Shown piece after piece: positions 47,860-57,270 of a stretch of 64,000 nucleotides of DNA (positions are counted from its first letter, which is position 1; the number at the start of each line of letters is the position of its first letter). Made by a program: the position numbers and the translations under genes. Origin of the DNA: Corynebacterium lemuris (GTDB taxonomy: Bacteria; Actinomycetota; Actinomycetes; Mycobacteriales; Mycobacteriaceae); contig NZ_JANWTC010000005.1 of the NCBI RefSeq assembly GCF_024919295.1, positions 1 to 64,000 of the forward strand, written 5' to 3'. Below the pieces are notes generated by a model that was not told the origin of the DNA, did not search any database, and saw nothing but the letters and a program-made list of their open reading frames with translations.

Positions 47860-48633
47860 ATGCCCACCACCACAACCACCATCGAGGCTGCCGGATCCCC
47901 CGGGAGCGAGGTTGATTTCGCGGAACGTCCCGCACGGACGGCGGGTCCCCGACGGGCCGGCATCGTCATCGTCCTCGCCGTCCTCATCCTTCTCGGCAGC
48001 ATCGGGCGGATCATCTGGGGCCTCCAGCTCGGGGACACCATCCGCGTCGTCCACGGCATGGTCGGGCTCGTCATCACCTCGGTACTTGCGGCCACGGTGC
48101 GCGTCACCGCCCACGGCGATGCCCAGGTGGTCCGGTTCTTCGGCCACTACCTGGGGACCAGCCGGCGCACCGGGATGTCACTGCTCCCGCCGCTGACCTG
48201 GTCCACGAAGGTCAGTGTGCGCGAACGGGAGCTGACGACCGGCCAGGTCGAGGTCAACGGCATCGACGGTGATGTGGTGCGGGCCCGGGCGGACATCACC
48301 TGGCGGGTCGCCGACACCGCCCGGGCCACCTTCGCGGTCGATGATGCCGAGGGCTTCCTCTGTTCCCGGGCGGAGACCGCACTACGTCAGGTCGTCGCTG
48401 CACTCCCCCGCGCGGAGCTCTCCCGCGGGCTTGCCGACACCCTCTCCGCCCGCGTCGCCGCCGCCGGCCTGGTGGTCATCAGCGCCGAGGTCTCTGTCCT
48501 CTCCACTTCCCCCGGGACCACCCGAGTTGTCGAGGTAACCCTTGATCGGCTGGCGGCGGAGCAGCTGCTGGAGCTGGCACCGGGGCGTCGCGAAGCACTG
48601 GTCGCGGAGGTTGTGGCGGAGCTGCGGGAATAA
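47860..48633 (+). CDS. SPFH/band-7-like membrane protein
   Basis: The 257-residue protein has two hydrophobic helices near the N-terminus (AGIVIVLAVLILLGSIGRII and VVHGMVGLVITSVLAATVRV). A band-7-type module follows: AQVVRFFGHYLGTSRRTGMS, SVRERELTTGQVEVNGIDGD, ITWRVADTARATFAVDDAEG and ALRQVVAALPRAELSRGLAD. This is the slipin/flotillin-like layout, although the C-terminal coiled coil is short. Such proteins organise membrane patches or proteases; a partner is not visible here. GAGAGG lies 8 bases before ATG 47860. It is divergent from lysS and ends at a strong hairpin. Confidence 0.78.
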   Translation: MPTTTTTIEAAGSPGSEVDFAERPARTAGPRRAGIVIVLAVLILLGSIGRIIWGLQLGDTIRVVHGMVGLVITSVLAATVRVTAHGDAQVVRFFGHYLGTSRRTGMSLLPPLTWSTKVSVRERELTTGQVEVNGIDGDVVRARADITWRVADTARATFAVDDAEGFLCSRAETALRQVVAALPRAELSRGLADTLSARVAAAGLVVISAEVSVLSTSPGTTRVVEVTLDRLAAEQLLELAPGRREALVAEVVAELRE

Positions 48634-48640
48634 TGAGGAG

Positions 48641-48680
48641 ACCCGCTGCAGGAGCCCCTGGTCGGGGTCCTGCAGCGGGT
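48641..48680. terminator. Terminator between the SPFH-like gene and hmp
   Basis: ACCCGCTGCAGGA pairs with TCCTGCAGCGGGT, and CCCC with GGGG inside, giving a long, nearly perfect stem between two converging genes. Confidence 0.85.
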
Positions 48681-48702
48681 TCATCCGTGACCGATTGATG
48701 CG

Positions 48703-49884
48703 TTAGTTCAGCAGCCAGTCGTTCGGGGAGAAGAGCTCGAAGCGGACGGACTTCGGCGCCTTGTCGTCGGGCAGCTTCGCCAGGTCATCGCGGACGGCCT
48801 GGAGGAAGGCGTTGCCGCCGCAGAGGTAGACGTCGGCGCCGGCGAGGTCGTGCTGGGCGACGTCGACAAGCACACCTTCGGTGCGGTAGCAGGCCTCGGC
48901 CTTCACGTTCGGCAGCCGCTCCAGGAGAGTGGAGGTGTGGGCCCGCTGGGCGTGCAGCGCCTCAGAGTCATCGGCGTGCAGGTACAGGGTCGGGCGGTCG
49001 GAACCGGTGCGGGCCAGGTAGCTGAGCATGCCGACCATCGGGGTGGAGCCGATGCCGGAGGACACCAGGACCAGCGGATCCGCACCCTCACCGCTGTCGA
49101 GCACGAGGTCGCCGGCGGCCAGGGTGGCCTGGATGGTGTCGCCGACCTGGACCTTCTCGCGCAGGTGGGTCGAGACCTCACCCTCGGTCTCCACGGCGAT
49201 GGTGTAGCTGCCCGGACGCTGGGCGATGATGGAGTACTGGCGCAGCTGGCGGGCACCGTCCGGCAGGACGACACCGATGGAGGTGTACTGGCCCGGCAGC
49301 GGCTTGCTCAGGTCGCCCTCGAGGACATAGACGGTGACCTGGTCGGAGATCTCGTCCTTCTCCACGACCTTGACCTCACGGAATACATCACCCGGCTTGA
49401 CGCCATCGGAGGCGTAGAGCTCCTTCTCGTAGGTGATCAGGACGTCCGCCATGATCCAGTAGACCTCGCTCCAGGCTGCGGCAACGTCCTCGGTGACGAC
49501 ATCCGCACCGAGCACCTCGACGATCGCGGCGAAGAGGTTCTCGTAGACGATCTGGTACTGGTCCTCGGTGATGCCGAGCGAGACGTGCTTGTGGCCGATG
49601 CGCTTGAGCAGGTCGAGCGGGTCCGGGGCATCCGGGTTGACCAGCATGGAGGCGAAGGTGGCGACGGAGGCGGCCAGGGCCTTCTGCTGCTCGCCGGACT
49701 TCTGGTTGCCGCGGTTGAAGGTGTTGGCCAGCAGCTCCGGGTGATTGCCGAACATGGTCCGGTAGAAGGTCTTCGCGATGGTCCCGATGTTCTCGCCGAC
49801 GGCCGGCAGGGTGGCCTTGATGATCGCCTCGTTCTCAGGCTTCAGCTTGCGGTCGCGGGAGGTGGGCTCAGTGGTGACGAACAA
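48703..49884 (-). CDS. hmp: Flavohaemoglobin, nitric oxide dioxygenase
   Basis: The 393-residue protein has a globin domain (about 1-150): IAKTFYRTMFGNHPELLANT with the distal tyrosine, and LLKRIGHKHVSLGITEDQYQ with the haem-ligand histidine. A ferredoxin-reductase-like part follows: FAD motif ARQLRQYSIIAQRPG and NAD motif LVLVSSGIGSTPMVGMLSYL, ending in ADVYLCGGNAFLQAVRDDL. It turns NO and O2 into nitrate using NADH. TTG at 49884 is chosen because AGGAG lies 10 bases upstream; the frame stays open to 49920 without better support. The promoter region holds AT-rich inverted repeats. Confidence 0.93.
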   Translation of the reverse strand: MFVTTEPTSRDRKLKPENEAIIKATLPAVGENIGTIAKTFYRTMFGNHPELLANTFNRGNQKSGEQQKALAASVATFASMLVNPDAPDPLDLLKRIGHKHVSLGITEDQYQIVYENLFAAIVEVLGADVVTEDVAAAWSEVYWIMADVLITYEKELYASDGVKPGDVFREVKVVEKDEISDQVTVYVLEGDLSKPLPGQYTSIGVVLPDGARQLRQYSIIAQRPGSYTIAVETEGEVSTHLREKVQVGDTIQATLAAGDLVLDSGEGADPLVLVSSGIGSTPMVGMLSYLARTGSDRPTLYLHADDSEALHAQRAHTSTLLERLPNVKAEACYRTEGVLVDVAQHDLAGADVYLCGGNAFLQAVRDDLAKLPDDKAPKSVRFELFSPNDWLLN

Positions 49885-49939
49885 GGGTGTCTCACTCCTA
49901 TGTGGGTGGTCAGCAATCAACTGGATCCGATTTTAAACA

Positions 49940-50003
49940 TGTTTTCCCGTGTTTAATAGCCGGTCCAGTGAGATTTACCTCACATTTAATCCCAGAATGT
50001 GAG
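49940..50003. promoter_or_regulatory. Inverted repeats upstream of hmp
   Basis: Two or three dyads occur in an AT-rich stretch: CTCACATT-N9-AATGTGAG (49979-50003, perfect arms), GTGAG-N6-CTCAC (49968-49983) overlapping it, and AAACATGTTT (near 49944). They are plausible sites for an NO-, oxygen- or redox-responsive regulator. The spacing does not fit the GlxR consensus. Confidence 0.5.
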
Positions 50004-50074
50004 TGATGATCCACCTTCATGCAGCTCAGCGCATGTGCTGAGCGCTGCTTGTCGACGCCCCTCCGTTCCCCGGA

Positions 50075-50887
50075 TCAGACGTCGATCGGGATGACGATGG
50101 GCCGTTCATTGACCGGATCCGTCAGCAGCTGGCACGGCAGGTCATAGACCTCCTCGATCAGTTCCGTGGTGACCACCTCCGATACCGGCCCCTGGGCGAC
50201 GATCGCCCCGCCCTTCATCACCACCAGATTCGTCGCGTAGCGGAAGGCCAGCGTCAGCTCGTGCAGGACCATCACCACGGTCACCCCCTCCCGGTGCAGC
50301 TGACGGGCCAGGTTGAGGACCTCCACCTGGTGGGTGATGTCGAGGTAGGTGGTGGGTTCGTCGAGAAGCAGGATCGGGGTCTCCTGCGCCAGGATCATCG
50401 CCAGCCACACCCGTTGACGCTGGCCACCGGACAGATCCGTGATCCGCCGGCCGGCCAGATCAGCCACCCCGGCGCGTTGCAGGGCCGTGTCCACCGCCGC
50501 CTGGTCGCGGGACGACCACTGCCGGAGCACCCCCTGGTGGGGATAACGGCCGCGGGCCACCAGATCCTCCACCAGGATGCCGTCCGGGCTCAGCGGCGAC
50601 TGCGGCAGCAGCCCCAGCCGGCGCGCGACCTCCTTCGAGGCGTAGCTGTCGATGGGCACCCCGTCGAGCTCCACCACACCCGTCGAGGTGGGCAGCAGGC
50701 GGGCGATGGTGCGCAGCAGCGTCGATTTGCCGCAGGCGTTCGGGCCGACGATCACGGTGATCTCCCCGCTCGGGATGGACACGTCCAGGTGCGAGATCAC
50801 CTGGTGGTCCCCGTAGCCGACCGACAGGTCCCGGCCCACGAGTCGGGGCTGCTGCAGGTTGAGTTCCGTTGTCCCAGGGATGGTCAT
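50075..50887 (-). CDS. ABC transporter ATPase, FecE/FepC type
   Basis: The 270-residue ATPase drives iron-compound import. Walker A is GPNACGKST (about residue 48), the signature is DLSGGQRQRVWLAMIL, and Walker B is PILLLDEPTTYLD with the following histidine in VLHELTLAFRY. The FepC-like features are SYASKEVARRLGLLPQSPLS and the hallmark YLDITHQVEVL after Walker B. ATG at 50887 is chosen because GGAGA lies 8 bases upstream; ATG at 50902 is the alternative. It overlaps the permease by 4 bases. Confidence 0.94.
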   Translation of the reverse strand: MTIPGTTELNLQQPRLVGRDLSVGYGDHQVISHLDVSIPSGEITVIVGPNACGKSTLLRTIARLLPTSTGVVELDGVPIDSYASKEVARRLGLLPQSPLSPDGILVEDLVARGRYPHQGVLRQWSSRDQAAVDTALQRAGVADLAGRRITDLSGGQRQRVWLAMILAQETPILLLDEPTTYLDITHQVEVLNLARQLHREGVTVVMVLHELTLAFRYATNLVVMKGGAIVAQGPVSEVVTTELIEEVYDLPCQLLTDPVNERPIVIPIDV

Positions 50888-51972
50888 CGTCGAGTTCTCC
50901 ATTCACGGGCAAGCAACCAGATCAGATAGATGCCGCCGAGGGTGCCGGTGACGACACCCACCGGCAGCTGGGTGGGGGCGAACAACCGCTGGGCCACCAC
51001 ATCGGAGGCCAGGACCAGCAGTCCGCCCATGACGGCGGCCACCCCGATCCCCACGGAACCGGTGCGGGTGAGGCGGCGGGCCAGCTGCGGCGCAGCCAGG
51101 GCCACGAAGGCGATGGGTCCCGCCACCGCCACGGACATGGACACCAGTGCCACGCCCACCACGAGCAGCTCCAGGCGGCGGCGTTCCACCCGAACCCCCA
51201 GACCGGTGGCCAGGTCATCGCCGCTGATCATGATGTCCAGCGGGCGGGCGAGCACCAGGGCGGCGGGGAGCAGCACCACCAGGGTGGCGATGATCGTCCA
51301 CACCGTCGGCCAACCGGTCGCGTTGAAGGAACCGGCCTGCCACTGGCCGGCTGTCTGCGCGGCGGTCAGCGAGGCCCGGACGATGAACAGGGAGTTGAGC
51401 CCCTGCAGCACCGAGGACACGCCGATGCCGACCAGCACCAGTCGGATACCGCTCAGCCCGCCGCGCCAGGCCAGCAGATAGACGAGTGCGGCGGTGCCGA
51501 AACCGCCGAGCAGCGCACCGAAGGCGATCGCCACTGGGCCACCGTTGAACACGATGATCTGGATGAGCGCACCGGAGGCCGCACCGACGGTGAAGCCGAT
51601 GACGTCGGGGCTGCCGAGCGGGTTGCCCGACAGTCCCTGGAAGATCGCGCCGGAGGCACCGAGGGCCGCGCCGACGAGGACGGCGGCGAGTACACGCGGC
51701 ACCCGCTGGTTCTGCACGAAGAACTCGGCGAGGGGATCAGAGCTGCGCCCCACCAGCGCCCGCAGCGCCTCCCCCACGGTCAGGGGATAGTCCCCCAGCA
51801 GCAGAGCACCGCAGCCGAGGGCCAGGATGAGGCCGGTGAGCACGGCCGTCACCGCCACCGTGCGTGACTCCAGGCGGAGCACGATCCCCGGCAGGGTGAT
51901 CAGCAGGTGGCGTTTCCGCCGCGGCGGGGCCTCCGCCGCGCTCGTGGTTTTCAGGGGTTTCGTGGTGGTCAC
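50884..51972 (-). CDS. FecCD-family permease, second subunit
   Basis: The 362-residue permease (about 10 helices) carries RVPRVLAAVLVGAALGASGA, FQGLSGNPLGSPDVIGFTVG and, near the end, GPIAFVALAAPQLARRLT, the FecCD signature including the ATPase-coupling loop. It has a 30-residue polar N-terminus rich in Thr and Arg. GTG at 51972 overlaps the upstream permease stop as GTGA, and its own stop overlaps the ATPase start, so the three are translated as a coupled unit. Confidence 0.93.
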   Translation of the reverse strand: MTTTKPLKTTSAAEAPPRRKRHLLITLPGIVLRLESRTVAVTAVLTGLILALGCGALLLGDYPLTVGEALRALVGRSSDPLAEFFVQNQRVPRVLAAVLVGAALGASGAIFQGLSGNPLGSPDVIGFTVGAASGALIQIIVFNGGPVAIAFGALLGGFGTAALVYLLAWRGGLSGIRLVLVGIGVSSVLQGLNSLFIVRASLTAAQTAGQWQAGSFNATGWPTVWTIIATLVVLLPAALVLARPLDIMISGDDLATGLGVRVERRRLELLVVGVALVSMSVAVAGPIAFVALAAPQLARRLTRTGSVGIGVAAVMGGLLVLASDVVAQRLFAPTQLPVGVVTGTLGGIYLIWLLAREWRTRR

Positions 51973-53015
51973 ATCGCCTCCAGTCGGCGGCGGCGCACGA
52001 GGGCCACGAAGACCGGGCCGCCCAGGATCGCGGTCATGATGCCCACCTGGACCTCCTGCCCGGGCAGGACCACCCGGGCGAGCAGATCCGCGAGCAGCAT
52101 GGCGCAGGGACCGGCGAGCGCCGCATAGGGCAGCACCTTCCGCTGGTCAGAGCCGCACACCCCGCGCGCCAGATAAGGGACACCGAGGCCGATGAACATG
52201 ATGGGGCCCACCGCGGCGGTGGCAGCGCCCGCCAGCAGGGTGACGGCGACAACCACCAGGGTGCGGGAGAGGTTGACGCTCACGCCCAGTCCACGGGCGG
52301 TCTCCTCCCCCAGGGCCAGTGCGTTGAGCGCGGGAGCGCTGGCCATGGCCAGCACCAGGCCCATCGCGATGAAGGGGGCCACCGCGAGAACCACTGTCTC
52401 ACCGCGGCCCTCCGCGGAGCCGGCGGCCCAGAACCGGAACTCGTTGAAGGCGTTCTGGTCGGTGAGGATCACGGTCTGCACCATCGCGCCGACCGCCATG
52501 CTCACCGCGACACCGGCCAGGGCCAGGCGTTCGGGGGCCGGGGATCCCTGACCGGCTGCGCCGAGGATGTAGACACCGACCGCGGCCAGCGCCGCACCGG
52601 CGAAGGCGAACCAGAGGTAGAACCAGATGGAGGTGATGCCGAAGGCGGCCACCGCGAGCACGACGGCGAAGGAGGCACCGGCGTTGACGCCCAGGATGCC
52701 CGGGTCGGCCAGGGGATTGCGGGTCATCGACTGCATGAGCGCGCCGGCTACGGCAAGGGCGGCACCCACGGCAACCAGCAGGAATGTCCGGGGCAGACGC
52801 TGCTCCAGAATAACCGTCGCCTCGAAGCTGCCGTCCGGGGAGGTGAGCACCTCCATCACCCGGGTGAAGGGGATGGGGTTCGAGCCGATGAACAGGGAGG
52901 CCGCGGACAGCAGGATGAGAACGGCCACGGTGAGCAGCGCCCACCCTGCGGTCGCCCCGCGCTGCGCCGGCGTCGCCTGTGAGGAGACGGCGCCGGGGGA
53001 ACTGAGCATGACCAT
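51969..53015 (-). CDS. FecCD-family permease, first subunit
   Basis: The 348-residue permease has the FecCD pattern: EQRLPRTFLLVAVGAALAVA, MQSMTRNPLADPGILGVNAG, and GPIMFIGLGVPYLARGVCGS as the coupling loop. The two permeases form the heterodimeric channel. ATG at 53015 touches the preceding stop codon (TAGATG), so it is coupled to the upstream surface protein gene. Confidence 0.93.
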   Translation of the reverse strand: MVMLSSPGAVSSQATPAQRGATAGWALLTVAVLILLSAASLFIGSNPIPFTRVMEVLTSPDGSFEATVILEQRLPRTFLLVAVGAALAVAGALMQSMTRNPLADPGILGVNAGASFAVVLAVAAFGITSIWFYLWFAFAGAALAAVGVYILGAAGQGSPAPERLALAGVAVSMAVGAMVQTVILTDQNAFNEFRFWAAGSAEGRGETVVLAVAPFIAMGLVLAMASAPALNALALGEETARGLGVSVNLSRTLVVVAVTLLAGAATAAVGPIMFIGLGVPYLARGVCGSDQRKVLPYAALAGPCAMLLADLLARVVLPGQEVQVGIMTAILGGPVFVALVRRRRLEAM

Positions 53016-54086
53016 CTAGCGGTCCTGTCCTTCAGGACGCGGCTGGAACTCAGTCGTGTCCCCCACGGCGCCCCCGTGGTAACGGTGCGCGCCACTACTG
53101 CGGCGCTGCACCGTCAGCCACGTGTTGATCGCGGTGAGCCCGACCAGCAGGATGGCTCCGCCGATGAACAACCCGATGTAGGGCACCGTTCCCCCGGCCG
53201 AGGCAGAGGTGGCCACGACCGTGCCGGCCGGGGTGATCACCTGCCCCTGTTCAGCGAGTATCTGCTCCCCGCCGGCACCGAAGGCGGCGCCGTCGATGCC
53301 GAGCGGCTGGCCGTTGTTGCCGGTATCCCCCGCGGCGGTGCCGACTGAGTCCGCGCCGCCACCGGTGGCGGCCGTCTGGGTGCCGCCGGCAACTGCGCCA
53401 CCGGACATGGCCCCTGCAGCCTGTCCACCGGTCCCGGTGGTGGCGGCCGTACCGGTGGTACCGGCTACCCGGGCCCCCTGCGCGGTGTTGGCGGCACCGG
53501 CGGCACGCGCCGTAGTGCCGGTGGTGTTCGTCCGGGCCCCGGTGGTCGCCGGGGTACCCGCAGCCGTCGTGGCCGCGGCGGCCGTGGTTGCCGCTGCCCC
53601 GGCCGCCTTGACCACCTTGAAGTTGGAGTTGCCGCGGTTGGAGTAGCCCTTGACGCCGATCTGGGCGCCGGAGGCGTCGGTCATGACCTCGCTGGCCAGG
53701 TACCGCAGCCAGTGGTCGCCCTCGCTGATGTCGCAGGGCACCTGGACGGAACCGGAGGCGGTTCCCGATGCACTGATCCGCTGCGTGGCCACCACGCCCG
53801 TGCCCTGTACGGACTCGTCACCGTAACCCTGGCCGTCGTCGATCTTGACGCTGACGACCTCGCCGGCGGGGAAACCGTGGAGGGTGAAGTTGAGCGTTCC
53901 GCAGGGCTCGAGGGTGGTGGGTGAAACCGTGGACGTGGTTCCCGGGGTGTCCCCGGAGGCACCTCCCGGAGGCAGCGCGATGGCCGGGGAGGACTGCAGG
54001 CCCATGACCAGGGCGACGGCGCCAGCAGCGATGAGGGTGGTCAGGCCCGCCCGTCGGCGCGGCGTGGAGAGAGCGGAAGCAGCCAT
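53016..54086 (-). CDS. Surface protein with Ig-like module, Ala/Thr/Gly linker and C-terminal membrane anchor
   Basis: The 356-residue protein has a signal sequence (TTLIAAGAVALVMGLQSSPA, ending near residue 38). A small beta domain follows (about 55-160) with LNFTLHGFPAGEVVSVKIDD and cysteines C62 and C118 that could pair. Residues 160-258 are a low-complexity Ala/Thr/Gly linker, and a membrane helix (VPYIGLFIGGAILLVGLTAI, 301-320) precedes a short cytoplasmic tail. So the beta domain is held outside the membrane on a flexible stalk. GGAGG lies 7 bases before ATG 54086. It sits between another surface protein gene and the FecCD permease genes, so it probably helps deliver an iron compound; no HtaA-type domain is seen. 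Confidence 0.8.
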   Translation of the reverse strand: MAASALSTPRRRAGLTTLIAAGAVALVMGLQSSPAIALPPGGASGDTPGTTSTVSPTTLEPCGTLNFTLHGFPAGEVVSVKIDDGQGYGDESVQGTGVVATQRISASGTASGSVQVPCDISEGDHWLRYLASEVMTDASGAQIGVKGYSNRGNSNFKVVKAAGAAATTAAAATTAAGTPATTGARTNTTGTTARAAGAANTAQGARVAGTTGTAATTGTGGQAAGAMSGGAVAGGTQTAATGGGADSVGTAAGDTGNNGQPLGIDGAAFGAGGEQILAEQGQVITPAGTVVATSASAGGTVPYIGLFIGGAILLVGLTAINTWLTVQRRSSGAHRYHGGAVGDTTEFQPRPEGQDR

Positions 54087-54087
54087 G

Positions 54088-56211
54088 TCAGATCCTCCCG
54101 GATCGCTGTGTACGTCGGTTGCCGCCCCAGAGGGCGAGCGCATAGAGGGAGGGGATGAGGGCACCGAGGCCGATCATCCACCAGTCGGTGGCACCGACCA
54201 CCTTGGCGGTCCTGATCACGGTCGTGGGACGCGGGACAGTGGGGTCGGCGCTCTCGGTGGCACCCGGCTCACCCAGGGCGATGGCGACCCAGCCGAGCAG
54301 GGAATCCTCCTCGCTGAGCAGGGAGACCTTGAATTCACCGTTCGGGATGGTGCCGGTCTCCAGGCGGACCTTGCGTTCATCATCCACCTGGGTCCAGCCC
54401 ACCGGTACCGGCTCGGGGCCGTAGACATGGAGGAAGACCCAGTCCCCCGGCTCGCGGTTGCTGAGCGTCACCGTGAGCAGTTCGTTCTCCAGGACCGCCT
54501 CCAGGTCGCCGGACTTCGGGTCGTCCAGCTCATCCTGGTGGGCCACCGGTGCGTCCGGCTCATGGGTGGGTGCCGGGCGGGAACCTGCCGCGGCGGTCAC
54601 GGTGCCGGTCACTGCCGCCGCGGTGACCGTGGTGGTGGGGGTGAGGAACTGTCCACCGGCGGGCACGAGAGCGGGTACGTCGACGAAGTCTGTCCGGGTG
54701 CCCACCTCCTCGATGTCGTCGAAGGTCTCGATCTCCGTGGCGGGAGCAGCCACAACCGGCGTGGCGGCATCGGTTCCGCGGAGACGGTCGATGTCATCGG
54801 ACAGGACGCCGAGGGCGTTGAACATGCCGTTGATGTCGCCGGCCAGGCCGGTGAGGTCCCCTGCCAGGGTGCCGGCCGTGGCCTCCGTGGTCGTGGTGTC
54901 CGTGGTCGTCGTCTCCGCGACGGTGAGCAGATCCCAGCCCAGCAGCGCACCGCGCTGGCCCTGGTTGCCGGACTGCACCACCATCTTCAGGTCTCCCGCG
55001 GGCAGCAGGACGTCCTGCTGGGCGACGGTGAAGGAAAGACCCTCATCAAGCTGGTGCCACTCCCCCTGCCAGGGCAGCTGCGGGGTGCCACCCGTGCTGT
55101 AGGCGGTGAGGTGGACCCAGTCGCCGGCTTTGCCGCCGGGGACGGTGACCACGAGGTTCTTGTTGCTTCTGGCCACCTCGACACCGCCATCCGTGCCGGC
55201 CGCGAGGTCGGCGGCGTAGTCGAGCGGATCGGGGAAGCTGTTGGGCCGGTATTCACCGACGGTGAAGGCGAGGGTGGCGCCACGGCCGGGCACACTCCGG
55301 ATGGGGTCACCGTTCTTCAGCGATCCACTGAGCACACGCATGGTGTGCTCACCCGGGGTGAAGGCCGGGGTGGACCCCCGCGCACCGGAGGTGGTGCCGT
55401 CCGGCAGGACGAGGTCGTACTCCCAGTCACCGGTGCGGTCATCCGCCGGGAAGACCGACCAGATCGTCTGGTTGGAATGCACGGAGGTGTCGAGGCGGCT
55501 GATCCCGCCCTCATCCAGCTTGATGGCCACGATGGAACCACCGCTGATGGTGTTGCACCAACCGCGGCCCGTCACCTTGAGCACGCCGTCGCCGTCCGGG
55601 GTCGGAGCGACCTCGACGGTTGCCGGATTCACGGCCGGTGTGCAAGTGACTGCCTCTCCCGCATCGTCCCCGTAAGGGATCCCGCCGACGGTGAGCGGCC
55701 TCGTGTTGACGGTGCGTTCCACATCGCCGTCGGTCAGTCCGCTGGCGATGTTGGCGGTGAGCTTCTGCCCGGCGACGAGGCCGACCGGGAGGTCGATGGT
55801 CGTGTCGAAGTTGCCCTGGGTATCCGCGTTGATCATGGCCCAGATGGTCTGGTCCGGGGCGCCGTTCCTGGGGTGGTTGATGATGTCGGCGCCGGTGCGG
55901 ATGTACTGCTGGCTGATGCCGGCCGTCTCCTTGTTCAGCTTGACGGTGATGACGGAGCCCCCGGAACCGGAGGTGGTACGCCAACCGGTGCCCTTGAGCC
56001 GGAGTTCTCCGCCGTCCTCGACGTCCTGCTGCACCTCCACGGTGGCGGTGCCGACGGTGATCTGCTGGACCGCGCCTGTGGCGGCGGTGGTCACGGTGCG
56101 GATCTCCGGCTGGGGTGCAGCGGTGGCGGTGAGGGGTTGGACAGAGAACGCGAGGCAGGTGGCGAAGGCGGCGACGGTCGCCGAACGGATGGTCTTCCTG
56201 TTCAGGATCAC
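54088..56211 (-). CDS. Surface protein with two pairs of internal repeats and C-terminal membrane anchor
   Basis: The 707-residue protein has a signal peptide (about 1-32) and two kinds of internal repeat. Type A is at 70-176 and 210-319: KGTGW / TGRGW, GGSVITVKL / GGSIVAIKL, QTIWAMINAD / QTIWSVFPAD. Type B is at about 351-430 and 576-646: GDWVHLTAY / GDWVFLHVY, and LLGWDLL / LLGWVAI. A Thr-rich spacer lies between the B repeats (430-570), and a membrane helix (677-696) with a basic tail ends it. ATG at 56211 overlaps the lipoprotein gene stop as ATGA. The repeats look Ig-like. The function is probably ligand capture or docking at the cell surface for the ABC importer; no family recognised. 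Confidence 0.82.
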   Translation of the reverse strand: MILNRKTIRSATVAAFATCLAFSVQPLTATAAPQPEIRTVTTAATGAVQQITVGTATVEVQQDVEDGGELRLKGTGWRTTSGSGGSVITVKLNKETAGISQQYIRTGADIINHPRNGAPDQTIWAMINADTQGNFDTTIDLPVGLVAGQKLTANIASGLTDGDVERTVNTRPLTVGGIPYGDDAGEAVTCTPAVNPATVEVAPTPDGDGVLKVTGRGWCNTISGGSIVAIKLDEGGISRLDTSVHSNQTIWSVFPADDRTGDWEYDLVLPDGTTSGARGSTPAFTPGEHTMRVLSGSLKNGDPIRSVPGRGATLAFTVGEYRPNSFPDPLDYAADLAAGTDGGVEVARSNKNLVVTVPGGKAGDWVHLTAYSTGGTPQLPWQGEWHQLDEGLSFTVAQQDVLLPAGDLKMVVQSGNQGQRGALLGWDLLTVAETTTTDTTTTEATAGTLAGDLTGLAGDINGMFNALGVLSDDIDRLRGTDAATPVVAAPATEIETFDDIEEVGTRTDFVDVPALVPAGGQFLTPTTTVTAAAVTGTVTAAAGSRPAPTHEPDAPVAHQDELDDPKSGDLEAVLENELLTVTLSNREPGDWVFLHVYGPEPVPVGWTQVDDERKVRLETGTIPNGEFKVSLLSEEDSLLGWVAIALGEPGATESADPTVPRPTTVIRTAKVVGATDWWMIGLGALIPSLYALALWGGNRRTQRSGRI

Positions 56212-57212
56212 GGGGAATTCCCCTCTGTGAGCGCGGTGAGGATGTCGTCGATGAGGCGGAACATCAGCAGCGGGCCTCCCGTCGAGGTCCAGGCGGAACC
56301 GTCGACCGGGATGATGTTGCCCTGCTGGTAGGCGCTGAGCTGGGTGAAACCGGGGACGCTCGCCGCCTGGTCGATCGCGGCCTGGGCTTCACCGACGTCG
56401 GCGCCACCGCCCGCGAGCGGGTTGCCGACGCTGGAGCCGCCGAGTGTTCCGAAGAAGATGTGGTCGGCGTCGATCTCGTTGAGGTTCTCTGCGGAGACCG
56501 GCTCGGAGTGGCCGCGGCCGATGCGGTCCTGGTTGGCCGGCCGCTGGAGGCCGACGTCGGTCAGCGCCCGGCCCGCAGGCAGTTCCTTGAGGATCAGGGC
56601 GGCGGAGTTGCCCTGCCAGCGGACCACGGAGAAGGTCTGGTCCTGGTGGCCCTTCAGCTGCTCGGCGGCAGCGGCTGCCCTGGTGTCATAGTCGGCGATG
56701 AGCGACTCGCCCTCCTCCGCCATGTTCACGGATTCGGCGACCAGCTGCAGGTTGGACCGCCAGTCGCCGCCGGCGTAGCCGGTGTAGACAACCGGTGCGA
56801 TCTGGCGCAGGGCCTCGATCACCGGCGGGTTGTTGTTGATGCTCGTTCCGTCCACCAGGATGAGGTCCGGGAAGACGGAACCGATGGCCTCGAAGTTGGG
56901 CTGGGCGACAGTACCCAGCAGGGGGATCTCCTGGGCAGCTGCACCCAGGTAGTCGGGGACGGTCTGCAGGCCACGCCCGGACACGGTGCCCACCGGGGTC
57001 AGGCCCAGGGCCAGGACGGCGTCGAGAGTCGGTTCGGAGAGGGTGACGATGCGGGCGGGTTCGACAGGCACCTGCACTTCGGTGCCCTCAATGTCGGTGA
57101 CGGTTCGGGTAGGGCCACCCGCAGAGCCGTCGGCACCTGAACTGCAGGCACTGACCGTCAGCAGTGCCGTCAGCAGCAGGGCGAGGAGGCTGAACCTGGA
57201 ACTACGGTTCAT
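56208..57212 (-). CDS. Iron-compound ABC transporter binding lipoprotein (FecB type)
   Basis: The 334-residue lipoprotein has signal LLALLLTALLTVSAC with its lipobox (cysteine at about 23). The class III binding-protein fold follows: TVTDIEGTEVQVPVEPARIV, LDAVLALGLTPVGTV, FPDLILVDGTSINNNPPVIE, and the C-terminal lobe with WTSTGGPLLMFRLIDDILTA. The ligand is likely a ferric siderophore or haem. AAGGA lies upstream of ATG 57212. It is the second gene after the DtxR-boxed promoter. Confidence 0.9.
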   Translation of the reverse strand: MNRSSRFSLLALLLTALLTVSACSSGADGSAGGPTRTVTDIEGTEVQVPVEPARIVTLSEPTLDAVLALGLTPVGTVSGRGLQTVPDYLGAAAQEIPLLGTVAQPNFEAIGSVFPDLILVDGTSINNNPPVIEALRQIAPVVYTGYAGGDWRSNLQLVAESVNMAEEGESLIADYDTRAAAAAEQLKGHQDQTFSVVRWQGNSAALILKELPAGRALTDVGLQRPANQDRIGRGHSEPVSAENLNEIDADHIFFGTLGGSSVGNPLAGGGADVGEAQAAIDQAASVPGFTQLSAYQQGNIIPVDGSAWTSTGGPLLMFRLIDDILTALTEGNSP

Positions 57213-57270
57213 GTGTGGGGATTCCTTTCGAGGAAGATGAGCAAATCAGTCATATGGAGGGAAAACCCTG

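Noticed and set aside
49968..49983. GlxR (CRP-type) site upstream of hmp
   Set aside because: GTGA and TCAC are present, but 8 bases separate them where the consensus TGTGA-N6-TCACA needs 6.
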